Source: Neorhizobium sp. UBA3556
Lineage (GTDB): Bacteria; Pseudomonadota; Alphaproteobacteria; Rhizobiales; Rhizobiaceae
Assembly: GCA_002376235.1 (NCBI GenBank)
Contig: DFNX01000003.1
Coordinates: 682,001-746,000 of the forward strand
Direction of reading: 5' to 3'
DNA length: 64,000 bases
Numbering within the stretch: position 1 is the stretch's first letter; every line of letters begins with the position of its first letter. The translations under genes and the position numbers were made by a program. Under the pieces are notes generated by a model. That model was not told the origin of the DNA. It worked only from the letters and a program-made list of their open reading frames with translations, and did not search any database. Positions 26,070-35,306 of this stretch are shown here, in pieces.

Positions 26070-27187
26070 TGCAATACCAGCTCCGCTTGCAGCGCACCTG
26101 CGGACTTGATGCCTTGCAGGATCGCGATAATCCCGTCCGGCTTGACGCCGATGCTGTTCAATCCGGCGACCAGCGAACGCAGATCCGGGCCTTCGAGAAC
26201 CGCAACCGGTCCGCCTGCCTTTTCAGCGACGATATCCGTCTCCGGCTGGACGTAGGTCTCTCCGCGCGAGAAGGGCAGCGGCTGGATGACCTGCGGCATT
26301 TCGGTGACCTGAACCGTCAACGTTCCATAGCTGACCGCGACCCGCGAGATGCGGACATCGGCACCGATGACGATGGTTCCCGTGCGCTCGTTGATGACCA
26401 CCTTGGCAGGTGTATCGGTCTCGACCGCGAGGTTCTCGATCCGCGCCATGAGACGGGCCAGATCTTCCTGCGGCGGCTTCTGTACGGAGACGACCTGGGA
26501 ATCGCGAGCTTCGGCGATCGGCATGCGATAGGTGCTGGTGGAGAAAGAGTTGATCACGTCGGCCACGCGGATCGCGGTGGAGAAATCCGGATTGCGCAGT
26601 TGAAGAACAAGGTTGCCCGAATCCTTGAACCGGGAGGGCAGTTCCCGCTCGATGATGGCGCCGCCAGGAATGCGGCCGGCGGTGGTGATACCTTCCGTGA
26701 TTGTCGCCGCGGCACCTTCTGCGAGGAAACCGGAAACCACCACTGCGCCCTGCGCGACGGCATAGATCTGCCCATCGGCGCCTGTGAGCGACGTCATCAC
26801 GAGCGTTCCTCCGCGCAACGATGTCGCATCACCGAGGGAACTGACGGTCACATCGATGCGGCTGCCGGGACTGGTGAACGGCGGCAGGTTCGTCGTGACC
26901 ATGACGGCCGCGACGTTCTTGGCGGCCGACTGGCCGCCTTGCGTCGAAATACCCAGGTTCTGGAGCATTGCGCGCATCGACTGGTCGGTAAACGGCGATG
27001 CACGCAGGCCATCGCCCGTTCCCTGCAGGCCGACCACAAGACCATATCCGATGAGCTGGTTGTCGCGACCGGCCTGAAGCGAGACCACGTCCTTGATGCG
27101 CGCATTCGATGCCGCTTCCACGACAGACGCCGCAGCAAAAAGCGCCAGCAGGCTGGCGGCGATCGTTGTAAGCAGTCTACCGATCAT
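26066..27187 (-). CDS. flgI: Flagellar P-ring protein FlgI
   Basis: Periplasmic P-ring subunit of 373 residues, the normal length. It begins with a Sec signal peptide (about residues 1-25, ending VVEAA) and has the family segments NQLIGYGLVVGLQGTGD and KNVAAVMVTTNLP. It depends on FlgA for assembly; flgA lies just upstream, with its stop overlapping this ATG (ATGA). Confidence 0.96.
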   Translation of the reverse strand: MIGRLLTTIAASLLALFAAASVVEAASNARIKDVVSLQAGRDNQLIGYGLVVGLQGTGDGLRASPFTDQSMRAMLQNLGISTQGGQSAAKNVAAVMVTTNLPPFTSPGSRIDVTVSSLGDATSLRGGTLVMTSLTGADGQIYAVAQGAVVVSGFLAEGAAATITEGITTAGRIPGGAIIERELPSRFKDSGNLVLQLRNPDFSTAIRVADVINSFSTSTYRMPIAEARDSQVVSVQKPPQEDLARLMARIENLAVETDTPAKVVINERTGTIVIGADVRISRVAVSYGTLTVQVTEMPQVIQPLPFSRGETYVQPETDIVAEKAGGPVAVLEGPDLRSLVAGLNSIGVKPDGIIAILQGIKSAGALQAELVLQ

Positions 27188-27672
27188 TTCTGGACAACCT
27201 CGACATTTCCATCGGCCCTGACAGTACCGGTGACGGTAACTCCGCTCTCGGTGTTGCGGACACGGATTGCATCTCCGGCCATGGCGTCCTGCAGAGCCGA
27301 TCCGGGGGCCGAAATCGTCAAGCCGCCAACATTGAACATGATGCGGACGGCCTTGCCCCGCTCGATTGTGTAAGCCTCCCGCAGGGAGGCCGAGGGAATG
27401 GTCCGTCCGGGAACAAGCGTGCGCTTTGCCACCTTGCCGATGACTTCGGTGACGCTCGACGTGTAGCCGCCGGCCAGATTGGGATTGGTCACTTCGACTT
27501 CCATGACCTGACTTGCGGAAATCAGGTCACCAGGGAAAATCGTCGACGTGGGGACAACGGCATAAAGAGGCTGAGCAACCGCGACCTGCGATCCGGCACC
27601 AGCGATGAACAGCATCGACAGGGCAGCCCCGCCGATGACCGACCGAAGTGCATTTACACTAGGAAACATCAT
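27184..27672 (-). CDS. flgA: Flagella P-ring assembly chaperone FlgA
   Basis: Periplasmic chaperone for FlgI, 162 residues with a signal peptide (about residues 1-34, ending VAVAQ). Length agrees with short alpha-proteobacterial FlgA; the SAF-like C-terminal part is visible as RTLVPGRTIPSASLRE and GDAIRVRNTESG. An ATG pair at 27672/27669 gives a one-residue start ambiguity. 4-bp overlap with flgI. Confidence 0.9.
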   Translation of the reverse strand: MMFPSVNALRSVIGGAALSMLFIAGAGSQVAVAQPLYAVVPTSTIFPGDLISASQVMEVEVTNPNLAGGYTSSVTEVIGKVAKRTLVPGRTIPSASLREAYTIERGKAVRIMFNVGGLTISAPGSALQDAMAGDAIRVRNTESGVTVTGTVRADGNVEVVQK

Positions 27673-27693
27673 GTTTGCCCGCCTCTCAATCCG

Positions 27694-28482
27694 TTACTTC
27701 AGGTTCTTACTGACGATCTGGGCCATCTCGTCTGCTGTCGTGATGACCTTGGAATTCATTTCGTAAGCGCGCTGCGCCGAGATCAGGTCGGTGATCTCCT
27801 TGACGGAATCGACGTTGGAGCTCTCGAGATAGCCCTGCTTCAGGTATCCGTAACCGGCATCCACCGGCAGACCTACAACGGCATCTCCAGAGGCTTCCGT
27901 CACCGCGAAAAGGTTATCGCCGAGCGGGCGAAGACCTGCATCGTTGGCAAAGAGCGCCAGCTGGAGCTGACCGACTTCCGTCATATTGTCCTGTTCGCCG
28001 ATACGGACCGAGACGGTACCGTCCTGGGCGATGGTGACTTCGGTCGCGTCCTGCGGAATGGTGATCGCGGGAATGACACCATAGCCGTCGATCGTCACCA
28101 GGCGGCCGTTGGCATCCTTGTTGAACGCACCGGCGCGCGTATAGAGGGTGGTGCCGTCCGAGCCTTCGATCTGGAACCAGCCATTGCCGACAATCGCCGC
28201 ATCGAGCGTGTTGCTGGTCTGGGAAATTTCACCCTGTTCGAACAGCTTGCGGACAGCCGATGTCTGCACACCGAGACCGATATTGGCGCCTTCCGGCACG
28301 ACCGACTGGTTGGCGCGGTTGGCAACGCCTGCGGCGCGCTCGGTCTGATAGAGAAGGTCGGTAAACTCCGCCCGGCCGCGCTTGAACGCGGTCGTATTGA
28401 TGTTGGCGATGTTGTTGGCGATGACTTCGAGGTTCGTCTGCTGGGCGTTCATACCCGTGGCAGCAATAGCAAGTGCTCTCAT
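27694..28482 (-). CDS. flgG: Flagellar distal rod protein FlgG
   Basis: Distal rod subunit, 262 residues, normal length. It has the rod/hook family N-terminal motif MNAQQTNLEVIANNIANINT and the matching C-terminal helix ISAQRAYEMNSKVITTADEM. Exported by the type III apparatus without a cleaved signal. It lies between fliE and flgA in the rod operon. Confidence 0.96.
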   Translation of the reverse strand: MRALAIAATGMNAQQTNLEVIANNIANINTTAFKRGRAEFTDLLYQTERAAGVANRANQSVVPEGANIGLGVQTSAVRKLFEQGEISQTSNTLDAAIVGNGWFQIEGSDGTTLYTRAGAFNKDANGRLVTIDGYGVIPAITIPQDATEVTIAQDGTVSVRIGEQDNMTEVGQLQLALFANDAGLRPLGDNLFAVTEASGDAVVGLPVDAGYGYLKQGYLESSNVDSVKEITDLISAQRAYEMNSKVITTADEMAQIVSKNLK

Positions 28483-28502
28483 GGACGTGAAACCTCTCTA
28501 TC

Positions 28503-28853
28503 CTAGATCTGCATTTTGGAGATTTCGAGATAGGCCGAAACGACCTTATCTCTCAGCGCGACCGCGGTCTGAAGCGTGCGATTGGCTTCCATGACGGCAT
28601 CGACGACTTCACGCGTCGTTGCCTTGCCCTGGATGCCGGCGAAGGACATGGCCTCGCCCTGCTTGACGCTATCGAGCGCACCCTTGGCGGCATCGGCCAG
28701 AAAGCTGCCGAAACTCGGTCCCGCAACACCGGTTGCGACCGCGCCAGCGGCAGCGCCGAGCATGTTCGACATGCTGCTGCCGGTGGCTTCGGTCTTGTCC
28801 AGGCCGCTGGATTTCGTCAGCGAAGCGATGCTTGAAATGCTATCGATCATCAT
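28503..28853 (-). CDS. fliE: Flagellar hook-basal body complex protein FliE
   Basis: Rod adaptor joining the MS ring/export gate to FlgB, 116 residues. The C-terminal segment AVMEANRTLQTAVALRDKVVSAYLEISKMQI includes the typical FliE end (LRDKVVSAYLEI). The ATG at 28853 overlaps the flgC stop codon (TAATG); a second ATG at 28850 has better spacing from AAGG, so the first Met is uncertain by one residue. Confidence 0.93.
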   Translation of the reverse strand: MMIDSISSIASLTKSSGLDKTEATGSSMSNMLGAAAGAVATGVAGPSFGSFLADAAKGALDSVKQGEAMSFAGIQGKATTREVVDAVMEANRTLQTAVALRDKVVSAYLEISKMQI

Positions 28854-29266
28854 TAACCTTTCAACAAATCGATTGTCGACGAGATCATATCCCGCGTCTG
28901 CTTGATGCTCTGCAGGTTTGCCTCGTAGCTGCGATTGGCTTCGCGAAGGTCGGCCATCTCGATCAGCACATTGACGTTCGGATACTTGACCATGCCCTGT
29001 TCATTGGCGGCCGGGTGATCCGGATCGTATTCCTCGACGAAATCACCCTGATCGGTGCCGATCTTCTTGACGTCGACGAGATTGAAGCCGCTGGCGCGAT
29101 CCATCTCTTCCGCGAAGGTTATGATCTTACGGCGATAGGGATCCGCACCCGCCGTATCACCGGTCGTGCGCGCGTTTGCGATGTTTTCCGAAACGATGCG
29201 CAGACGAGTGGACTGGGCTTCCATGCCACTGCCTGCGATCTTGAGGGAGGCGATCAGTGAGTCCAT
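28853..29266 (-). CDS. flgC: Flagellar proximal rod protein FlgC
   Basis: Proximal rod subunit of 137 residues, usual length. N-terminal motif LRIVSENIANARTTG and C-terminal ADLREANRSYEANLQSIKQTRDM are the paired rod helices. It is one base from flgB and overlaps fliE by one base. Confidence 0.96.
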   Translation of the reverse strand: MDSLIASLKIAGSGMEAQSTRLRIVSENIANARTTGDTAGADPYRRKIITFAEEMDRASGFNLVDVKKIGTDQGDFVEEYDPDHPAANEQGMVKYPNVNVLIEMADLREANRSYEANLQSIKQTRDMISSTIDLLKG

Positions 29267-29267
29267 C

Positions 29268-29675
29268 TTACTTACCCAGTGCCGTCAGCATCATTCTGTT
29301 GATGTTCTGCACGAGAAGCGTGTTCAGTTCGTACTGACGCTTGACCTCGCCCATTTTCGACATTTCTCCCGCCAGCGAGACGGTGTTGCCGGATTCCTGG
29401 ACGCCGATCTCCTGATTGAGCTTGGTGTCCTTCAGTTCAACCCGACCATTGCCGGCAATGGCCGCGGTCATATGGGCCGCATTCGTCCTGGCCATTTCCA
29501 TAGCGCCAAGACCGCTTGCGGACTTGAGCTCTGCGTCGAAGGGGGTCAGGTCCTTGGAGATGTATTTCGGCGTGTTCGCGTTAGCGACGTTCATCGTCGT
29601 CACCTGCTGTCGAACGGACAGCCATTCTGCTTGCCTGGACGCAAGTTCGAACAACTGGATCGGCTGCATGGTCAT
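29268..29675 (-). CDS. flgB: Flagellar proximal rod protein FlgB
   Basis: Proximal rod subunit, 135 residues. The start is ATG 29675 (MTMQPIQLFELASRQ), eight bases after GGAG; an upstream frame to 29792 adds 39 unconserved residues and crosses the likely promoter. It has the rod motif QVTTMNVANANTPKYISKD. First gene of the ten-gene rod/ring operon and divergent from flgF. Confidence 0.93.
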   Translation of the reverse strand: MTMQPIQLFELASRQAEWLSVRQQVTTMNVANANTPKYISKDLTPFDAELKSASGLGAMEMARTNAAHMTAAIAGNGRVELKDTKLNQEIGVQESGNTVSLAGEMSKMGEVKRQYELNTLLVQNINRMMLTALGK

Positions 29676-29890
29676 GGGTGTACTCCATCTTGTTGGCTCG
29701 GAAGCTAGAGCGATAATCTTGCGCGGGACTTGCGATAAAAACCGCCTGCAGATTTGCTGGTGCAGCAAGCATTTTCCCATGCGCCGAGCCAAACAGGTTC
29801 GCGCAAGCCCGGGCTCTTAACTGTCTCTTCAAATCGCCAGAGCTCCCCCGTGCGGGGGCATGCGCCGTATCCGTAAATCAGGAGACATCC

Positions 29891-30625
29891 ATGCAATCCG
29901 GTATCTATGTCGGCATTTCCTCGCAGATCGCTCTCGAGCGTCGCCTCACCACGATCTCCGACAACATCGCCAACATGAATACCGTCGGCTTTCGTGCGAC
30001 CGAGGTGAAGTTCGATCAGGTCCTCAGCCAGACCCAGAACGAGAACAACACCAAGGTCGCCTTCGTTTCCCAAGGCAACGACTATCTCTCGATGCGTAAC
30101 GGTCAGCTCGAACAGACCGGCAATACGCTGGATTTCGCCGTGAAGGGCGATGCCTGGTTCCAGCTCCAGACCCCGCAGGGTCAGGTTCTCACGCGTGACG
30201 GTCGTTTCTCCATGGGACTTGCCGGCGAACTGATCTCGACCCAGGGCTACCCGGTTCTTGATGCCGGCGGCGCACCAATCCAGCTCGATCCGCGCGGCGG
30301 TTCGCCGAAGGTCGGTCAGGATGGGCGCATCATGCAGGGCGACCGGATGGTCGGGCAGATTGGCGTGTTCTCTGCTGACCTCAGCCAGGGTTTCTACCGC
30401 GCCGACAATAGCGGCGTCGTGCCGACAGAAGCTCCCCAGCCTGTTGTCGACACCATGGGCGTCGGCGTCATGCAGGGCTTTCTTGAACAGTCGAATGTCA
30501 ACGCCATCGGTGAAATGACCCAGTTGATCCAGGTGAACCGGGCCTTCGAGAGCATCTCCTCGCTGATGAGCACGAGTGAAGACAATTTCTCGTCTGCGAT
30601 GAGAACGCTGGGCGGTAGCCAGTAG
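29891..30625 (+). CDS. flgF: Flagellar proximal rod protein FlgF
   Basis: Rod subunit of 244 residues. It has the N-terminal helix motif TISDNIANMNTVGFRA and C-terminal IQVNRAFESISSLMS typical of the FlgF/FlgG family. ATG 29891 follows CAGGAGACATCC. The 215 bp between it and flgB must carry divergent promoters for both rod transcripts. It begins the rightward flgF-fliI-motA-fliM-fliN-fliG series. Confidence 0.94.
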   Translation: MQSGIYVGISSQIALERRLTTISDNIANMNTVGFRATEVKFDQVLSQTQNENNTKVAFVSQGNDYLSMRNGQLEQTGNTLDFAVKGDAWFQLQTPQGQVLTRDGRFSMGLAGELISTQGYPVLDAGGAPIQLDPRGGSPKVGQDGRIMQGDRMVGQIGVFSADLSQGFYRADNSGVVPTEAPQPVVDTMGVGVMQGFLEQSNVNAIGEMTQLIQVNRAFESISSLMSTSEDNFSSAMRTLGGSQ

Positions 30626-30636
30626 GAAACACGCCG

Positions 30637-32076
30637 ATGACGATGACGGCCGAACCTGATTTCCAGCCGGACGAGATATCGGCCGAACAGCCAGTCGCCC
30701 AACCTACCGGCATGCCTCGCCTGGAACGGCTTTCCGATATGGCACTGCATTACGGAAACCCGGCGAGCGTGCTCTGCTGGGGGGGCCGGGTCAGAATGAT
30801 TGCGGCCGGATATTATACGGTCAGCGGCCTTTCCAGACATGTGCGGCTCGGCGAATTCGTGTCGCACCAAAGCGCCACGGGCAAGCATATGGGCGAGGTC
30901 GTCCGCGTCGAGCCCGACGTGATCTATGTCTGCCCGATCGAGCCGGGCGAACCCATCGGCGTTGGCGATCTGGTTTTGCGCACCGGCGAATTCCGCCTGT
31001 CGCCAAGCGACAGCTGGTGCGGCAGGACGATCAATTCGCTGTGCAGGCCGATCGACGGAAAGGGACCGCTGCGCGAGGGCAATGTCGCTCGCTCGATCAA
31101 CACCCTTCCGCCACCTTCCATGACCCGCAGGCGCGTCGACACCTCATTCCGCACCGGAGTGAAGGCGATCGATATCTTCGCCCCTATCTGTTACGGCCAG
31201 CGTCTGGGCATTTTCGCCGGATCGGGCGTCGGCAAATCTACGCTTCTTTCCATGCTGGCCAAGGCCGACGCCTTCGACCGCGTTGTGATCACGCTGGTCG
31301 GTGAACGCGGTCGCGAAGTGCGCGAATTCATCGAGGATACGCTCGGTGACAATGTTGCCAAGGCGGTGATCGTCGTCACCACGAGCGACGAAAGCCCGAT
31401 GCTGCGCAAGATGGCGCCACTGGTCGGCATGACGATCGCGGAACATTTTCGTGATCAGGGTCTGAACGTGTTGTTCATCGCCGACAGCGTGACGCGATTT
31501 GCCCATGCTATCCGAGAGGTTGCAATTGCGGCCGGCGAGCCGCCGGTTGCGCGCGGCTATCCCGCATCCGTCTTCACCGAGCTGCCACGCCTGCTGGAAC
31601 GTGCAGGCCCCGGCATCGAAGGTACGGGCACGATCACGGCAATCATCTCCATCCTTGTCGATGGCGACAATCACAACGACCCGATTGCCGATTCGACCCG
31701 CGGTATTCTCGACGGGCATATCGTGCTCGATCGCGCACTCGCCGACGAGGGCCGTTATCCACCGGTCAATCCGCTCTCCTCGATTTCGCGTCTCGCCCGC
31801 AAGGCGTGGACCGCCGATCAGGAACGGCTGGTCTCCAGGCTGAAAGGCCTGATCAGCGTTTACGAGGAGACGAAGGATCTCAGGCTTATCGGCGGCTACC
31901 GGCCGGGCGCGGATCCCGATCTCGACATGGCCGTCAAGCAGGTACCGATCATCTACGACGTGCTGAAGCAGTCGCCCGGCGATGCGCTTGTCATCGACGC
32001 CTATACCGAACTCGCCAATGCCCTGAAGGCATCTCTCACAAATAACAATCGCCCCATGCCGGCAGGAAAGAGATGA
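30637..32076 (+). CDS. fliI: Flagellum-specific export ATPase FliI
   Basis: Hexameric ATPase that helps unload export cargo at the cytoplasmic base; 479 residues with F1-beta-like fold. Walker A is GSGVGKST (residues 195-202, K200), the Walker B region is LNVLFIADSVTRFAHAIRE, and the conserved segments VGERGREVREFIE and ARGYPASVFTELPRL are present. It is 11 bp from flgF and overlaps the next gene by 4 bp. Confidence 0.96.
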   Translation: MTMTAEPDFQPDEISAEQPVAQPTGMPRLERLSDMALHYGNPASVLCWGGRVRMIAAGYYTVSGLSRHVRLGEFVSHQSATGKHMGEVVRVEPDVIYVCPIEPGEPIGVGDLVLRTGEFRLSPSDSWCGRTINSLCRPIDGKGPLREGNVARSINTLPPPSMTRRRVDTSFRTGVKAIDIFAPICYGQRLGIFAGSGVGKSTLLSMLAKADAFDRVVITLVGERGREVREFIEDTLGDNVAKAVIVVTTSDESPMLRKMAPLVGMTIAEHFRDQGLNVLFIADSVTRFAHAIREVAIAAGEPPVARGYPASVFTELPRLLERAGPGIEGTGTITAIISILVDGDNHNDPIADSTRGILDGHIVLDRALADEGRYPPVNPLSSISRLARKAWTADQERLVSRLKGLISVYEETKDLRLIGGYRPGADPDLDMAVKQVPIIYDVLKQSPGDALVIDAYTELANALKASLTNNNRPMPAGKR

Positions 32077-32648
32077 GCATGAAGAACAGGCTCCTCAGTG
32101 GAACCAGTCTCAGCAGGAAACGGGATCCCGCGGCAGTGGCACCGGAAGACAAGCCTATCGACCGCTGGCTTGTCGCCACACTGGTCGGGTTTTCCATGCT
32201 GTGTGCCGCCTTCCCCTGGTATGTGTTCTTCAATCAGGACAAGTTCGGGGTCAATGTGGCCGGATGGGAACGGCTTCGCGACGTTCGCCACGCGCGTCCG
32301 GCCGGCGAAGCCGGTATCGGCGCCTTGCGTGATCCACAGCAGGACGAAGCCGAACGCCCGCTTTTGCGCGAGATGGAGACTGACCGGATAACCACCGCCG
32401 CCATCCCTACAACGCCATCCGGCGGCGGATCGGATGCAGGCGGCTTCGAAAACCAGGCATTTCCCGGCGGGGCGGAATTCAAGCTGCTGCGCGTTGCCAA
32501 TGGCCGTGCCCTGATCGAAAATGGCAGCGGCATCTTTCTCGTGCAGATCGGCTCCAAGCTGCCGGACAGTTCACGCCTTGCGGGCCTGCGGCAACGCAAC
32601 GGCAAGTGGGAAATTGTCACATCGACAGGCAGGATCTACGGCGAATAG
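32073..32648 (+). CDS. Conserved membrane protein in the flagellar cluster, unknown function
   Basis: A 191-residue protein with a charged N-terminus, one membrane helix (about residues 32-52) and a C-terminal domain after a Gly/Ser linker. The end (residues 130-191) has a beta-rich pattern with GAEFKLLRVANGRALIENG, resembling pilus/secretin-associated small domains but not clearly assignable. ATG overlaps the fliI stop (ATGA); an in-frame ATG at 32079 is possible. A gene of this kind follows fliI in related rhizobia by memory. Confidence 0.75.
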   Translation: MSMKNRLLSGTSLSRKRDPAAVAPEDKPIDRWLVATLVGFSMLCAAFPWYVFFNQDKFGVNVAGWERLRDVRHARPAGEAGIGALRDPQQDEAERPLLREMETDRITTAAIPTTPSGGGSDAGGFENQAFPGGAEFKLLRVANGRALIENGSGIFLVQIGSKLPDSSRLAGLRQRNGKWEIVTSTGRIYGE

Positions 32649-32776
32649 GGCACTCGTGCCCTGCAAATTATTCTCCTGGCCGTTCGGCCGCATCGGCCAA
32701 GCAGACTACAACAGTCTCACGCAAGGCAGCGGCCTTATCGGTATAGTCTAGGACAAGCGTTGGATACGAGCTTACA

Positions 32777-33649
32777 ATGAATCTTATTATCGGATTTGTC
32801 ATCACGGTCGGCTGTATCATTGGCGGCTATATGGCCATGGGCGGCTATGTCGCTCTCCTCATGCAGCCTTTCGAACTTGTCGTTATCGGCGGCGCCGGCA
32901 TCGGCAGCTTCATCATGGCGAACCCGATGAAGGTGCTGAAGGATTCCGGCAAGGCGATCGGCGAAATCTTCAAGAATGCTGTCCCAAAGGAACGAGCCTA
33001 TCTGGAAGTGCTCGGCGTGCTCTATTCGCTGATGCGCGACCTGCGCACCAAATCGCGCAACGAGATCGAAGCCCATATCGATAACCCGGCGGAATCGCCG
33101 ATCTTCCAGTCCGCTCCGACCGTCCTCAAGGATGTCGAACTCACTTCCTTCATCTGCGACTACGTGCGCCTGATCATCATCGGCAACGCCCGCTCCCACG
33201 AGATCGAGGCGCTGATGGATGAAGAGATCGACACGATCCTTCATGACCGCATGAAGCCATATCATTCCATTCAGTCGATGGGTGACGCGTTCCCGGCACT
33301 CGGCATCATCGCCGCGGTCCTCGGCGTCATCAAGGCGATGAGCCACATCAACGAATCTCCCGAGGTTCTTGGCGGCCTGATCGGCGCGGCTCTCGTCGGC
33401 ACCATGCTCGGCATTTTCCTTTCCTACTGCCTGTGCAATCCGATCGTTTCTCAGATCAAGGTCGTGCGCACCAAGCAGCACCGGCTCTACATCATCGTCA
33501 AGCAGACGCTGCTTGCCTACATGAACGGCTCGGTACCGCAGGTGGCGCTTGAATACGGCCGCAAGACGATCTCCTCCTCCGACCGTCCGTCGATCGACTC
33601 GGTCGAGCAGGAAATGATGAAGCCCGGCGGCGACACAAAGGCGGCGTGA
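32777..33649 (+). CDS. motA: Flagellar stator protein MotA
   Basis: Proton-channel stator subunit, 290 residues, normal length, with four membrane helices (about residues 2-20, 30-50, 170-190, 200-225) and the conserved proline-bearing segment AFPALGIIAAVLGVIKAMSH before helix 3. It is separated from its partner motB, which is encoded on the other strand at 13057-14400, as in other rhizobia. Followed six bases later by fliM. Confidence 0.96.
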   Translation: MNLIIGFVITVGCIIGGYMAMGGYVALLMQPFELVVIGGAGIGSFIMANPMKVLKDSGKAIGEIFKNAVPKERAYLEVLGVLYSLMRDLRTKSRNEIEAHIDNPAESPIFQSAPTVLKDVELTSFICDYVRLIIIGNARSHEIEALMDEEIDTILHDRMKPYHSIQSMGDAFPALGIIAAVLGVIKAMSHINESPEVLGGLIGAALVGTMLGIFLSYCLCNPIVSQIKVVRTKQHRLYIIVKQTLLAYMNGSVPQVALEYGRKTISSSDRPSIDSVEQEMMKPGGDTKAA

Positions 33650-33654
33650 CAAAG

Positions 33655-34608
33655 ATGAGCAGCAGCAACCAAGCTTCGCAAGCACGGCCCGCCATGGAGC
33701 GGGCCCTCCTCGCCCGCCTGACGGGTTCGCTCGGTGACCAGAAGACCCTGGAGCACCTGGCCCAGGATTTCGGCAGCCTCTACCAGAGCTTCTTGCCGGA
33801 CGTTCTGCAGAGCGAACTCGGACTTACGGTCGATGTGACCTTCGACGGATATAAATCCGGCCTGATGAGCGAACTGGTCGGCAAGCTGGGCGACAATGTC
33901 GTGCTGGCCGATGCAAGCTTGCGTAACTGGTGCCCGAAATTCGTCATCGGCTGCGGCAACGCCTTCGTCATTACGCTGATGGAGAACATGCTCGGTGCTA
34001 CGCCGGATTCGATTTTCCAGCCCCCGCGCCGGGCTCTGTCGCAGATCGAGCTCGATCTTTCGACGGTGATCTTTGACAAGATCGCGCAGGTGCTGCGCTC
34101 CGGGGTGAATGCTCCGGGCGGCTTCGAGACCACTCTGGAGAAGCCACACAATGCCGATGCAAGGCCGGTGCAGGAAGAAGAAGCTTCCGATCCCTTTGCC
34201 ATGTCCATTCGCGTGGAAATGAAACTCGGCAAGGTGACCTCCGAATTCTTCCTCGTCGTTCCGCAGAAGTATCTCTTGAAGACGACGATAACTCTGCCGA
34301 AGTCAAAGGGCGACTTTTCGCGTGAGCAGGACGCCTGGTCGGAAAGCATGTCCGAGCAGGTGCGCCAGTCACGGGTGACGCTGGAAGCCAAAATTCCGCT
34401 TCAGGCACTGACACTCAATACGATTTCCAAGCTTGTCGCCGGCGACGTGATCGCCTTCCGCGACAAGGAAGAGATCGTTGTCGATGTCAGCGCCAACGGC
34501 CGCGAAATGTACAACTGCGAGTTCGGCAGGAGCGGCGAAAACTACACTGTCCGCGTCAAGGACAATGTGAGCAACGAAAACGACATTTTGAAACATTTGC
34601 TCGGCTAG
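33655..34608 (+). CDS. fliM: Flagellar motor switch protein FliM
   Basis: C-ring switch subunit, 317 residues. Start chosen at ATG 33655; an upstream GTG at 33646 overlaps the motA stop. Middle domain (about residues 45-230) and C-terminal SpoA/FliN-like domain (about 240-317, with KIPLQALTLNTISKLVAGDVIAF) are recognisable. The enterobacterial N-terminal EIDALL CheY-binding motif is not visible, and sequence divergence from enteric FliM is large, as expected for rhizobia. Confidence 0.9.
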   Translation: MSSSNQASQARPAMERALLARLTGSLGDQKTLEHLAQDFGSLYQSFLPDVLQSELGLTVDVTFDGYKSGLMSELVGKLGDNVVLADASLRNWCPKFVIGCGNAFVITLMENMLGATPDSIFQPPRRALSQIELDLSTVIFDKIAQVLRSGVNAPGGFETTLEKPHNADARPVQEEEASDPFAMSIRVEMKLGKVTSEFFLVVPQKYLLKTTITLPKSKGDFSREQDAWSESMSEQVRQSRVTLEAKIPLQALTLNTISKLVAGDVIAFRDKEEIVVDVSANGREMYNCEFGRSGENYTVRVKDNVSNENDILKHLLG

Positions 34609-34678
34609 AGCGAAGGACCTCTGGGCCTTGCGGCGAGAGACCAGTAGTCGATTGATTTAGAACGGGAATGCTACTTTC

Positions 34679-35275
34679 ATGGCGACAAAGAAGACAGTTT
34701 CGACGGAAGAAAATGCACTGAACCCATCGGATTCGGACTTCGATTTCGACAATGCGGTCAGCGACCTCCGTGGTGTAATGAAACATGATGCCGATGGCAC
34801 AGCGCCGGCGGCTGACGACAGTTTCGGTTTCGACTTTCCGGCCGGAAACGAAACAGGCTCAGAGTTGCCGGCATTCGGTGACGTGGCAACCACAAGCGAC
34901 TTTGGCGGAGCCTCCGATTTCGGCGGCAGCAGCGATTTCGGGGCATCCAGCGATTTTGGCGGGAGCAGCGATTTCGGCTTTTCCGCACCTGAAATGAAGC
35001 CGACTGCGGGCTCGGGGCTGAACGGCAACCTCGACCTCATCATGGATATCCCCATCGATGTTCATGTCGTGCTCGGAACAAGTCGCATTTCGGTGTCGAA
35101 TCTGATGAACCTTCAGGAAGGCGCCGTGGTGGCGCTCGACAAGAAGATCGGCGAACCAGTCGATATCACCGTAAACGGGCGCCGTATCGCCCGCGGCGAG
35201 ATCACGGTTCTCGAAGACGACGACACCCGCTTCGGCGTGAAGCTCATTGAAGTCATGAGCTCCAAGACTTCCTGA
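34679..35275 (+). CDS. fliN: Flagellar motor switch protein FliN with low-complexity linker
   Basis: C-ring protein of 198 residues, longer than enteric FliN (137). The C-terminal SpoA domain (about residues 117-195) has IPIDVHVVLGTSRISVSNL and VDITVNGRRIARGEI. The extra N-terminal part is acidic and ends in a five-fold SDFG-type repeat rich in Gly and Ser (about residues 73-101). ATG 34679; fliG follows 31 bp later. Confidence 0.93.
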   Translation: MATKKTVSTEENALNPSDSDFDFDNAVSDLRGVMKHDADGTAPAADDSFGFDFPAGNETGSELPAFGDVATTSDFGGASDFGGSSDFGASSDFGGSSDFGFSAPEMKPTAGSGLNGNLDLIMDIPIDVHVVLGTSRISVSNLMNLQEGAVVALDKKIGEPVDITVNGRRIARGEITVLEDDDTRFGVKLIEVMSSKTS

Positions 35276-35306
35276 ACAGGAAGTCGGAAGCAAAGAGGAA
35301 AAGACC

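Noticed and set aside
29676..29792. Long N-terminal extension of flgB
   Set aside because: Unconserved 39 residues across the flgB-flgF promoter region; the internal ATG has a good ribosome site and gives the normal length.
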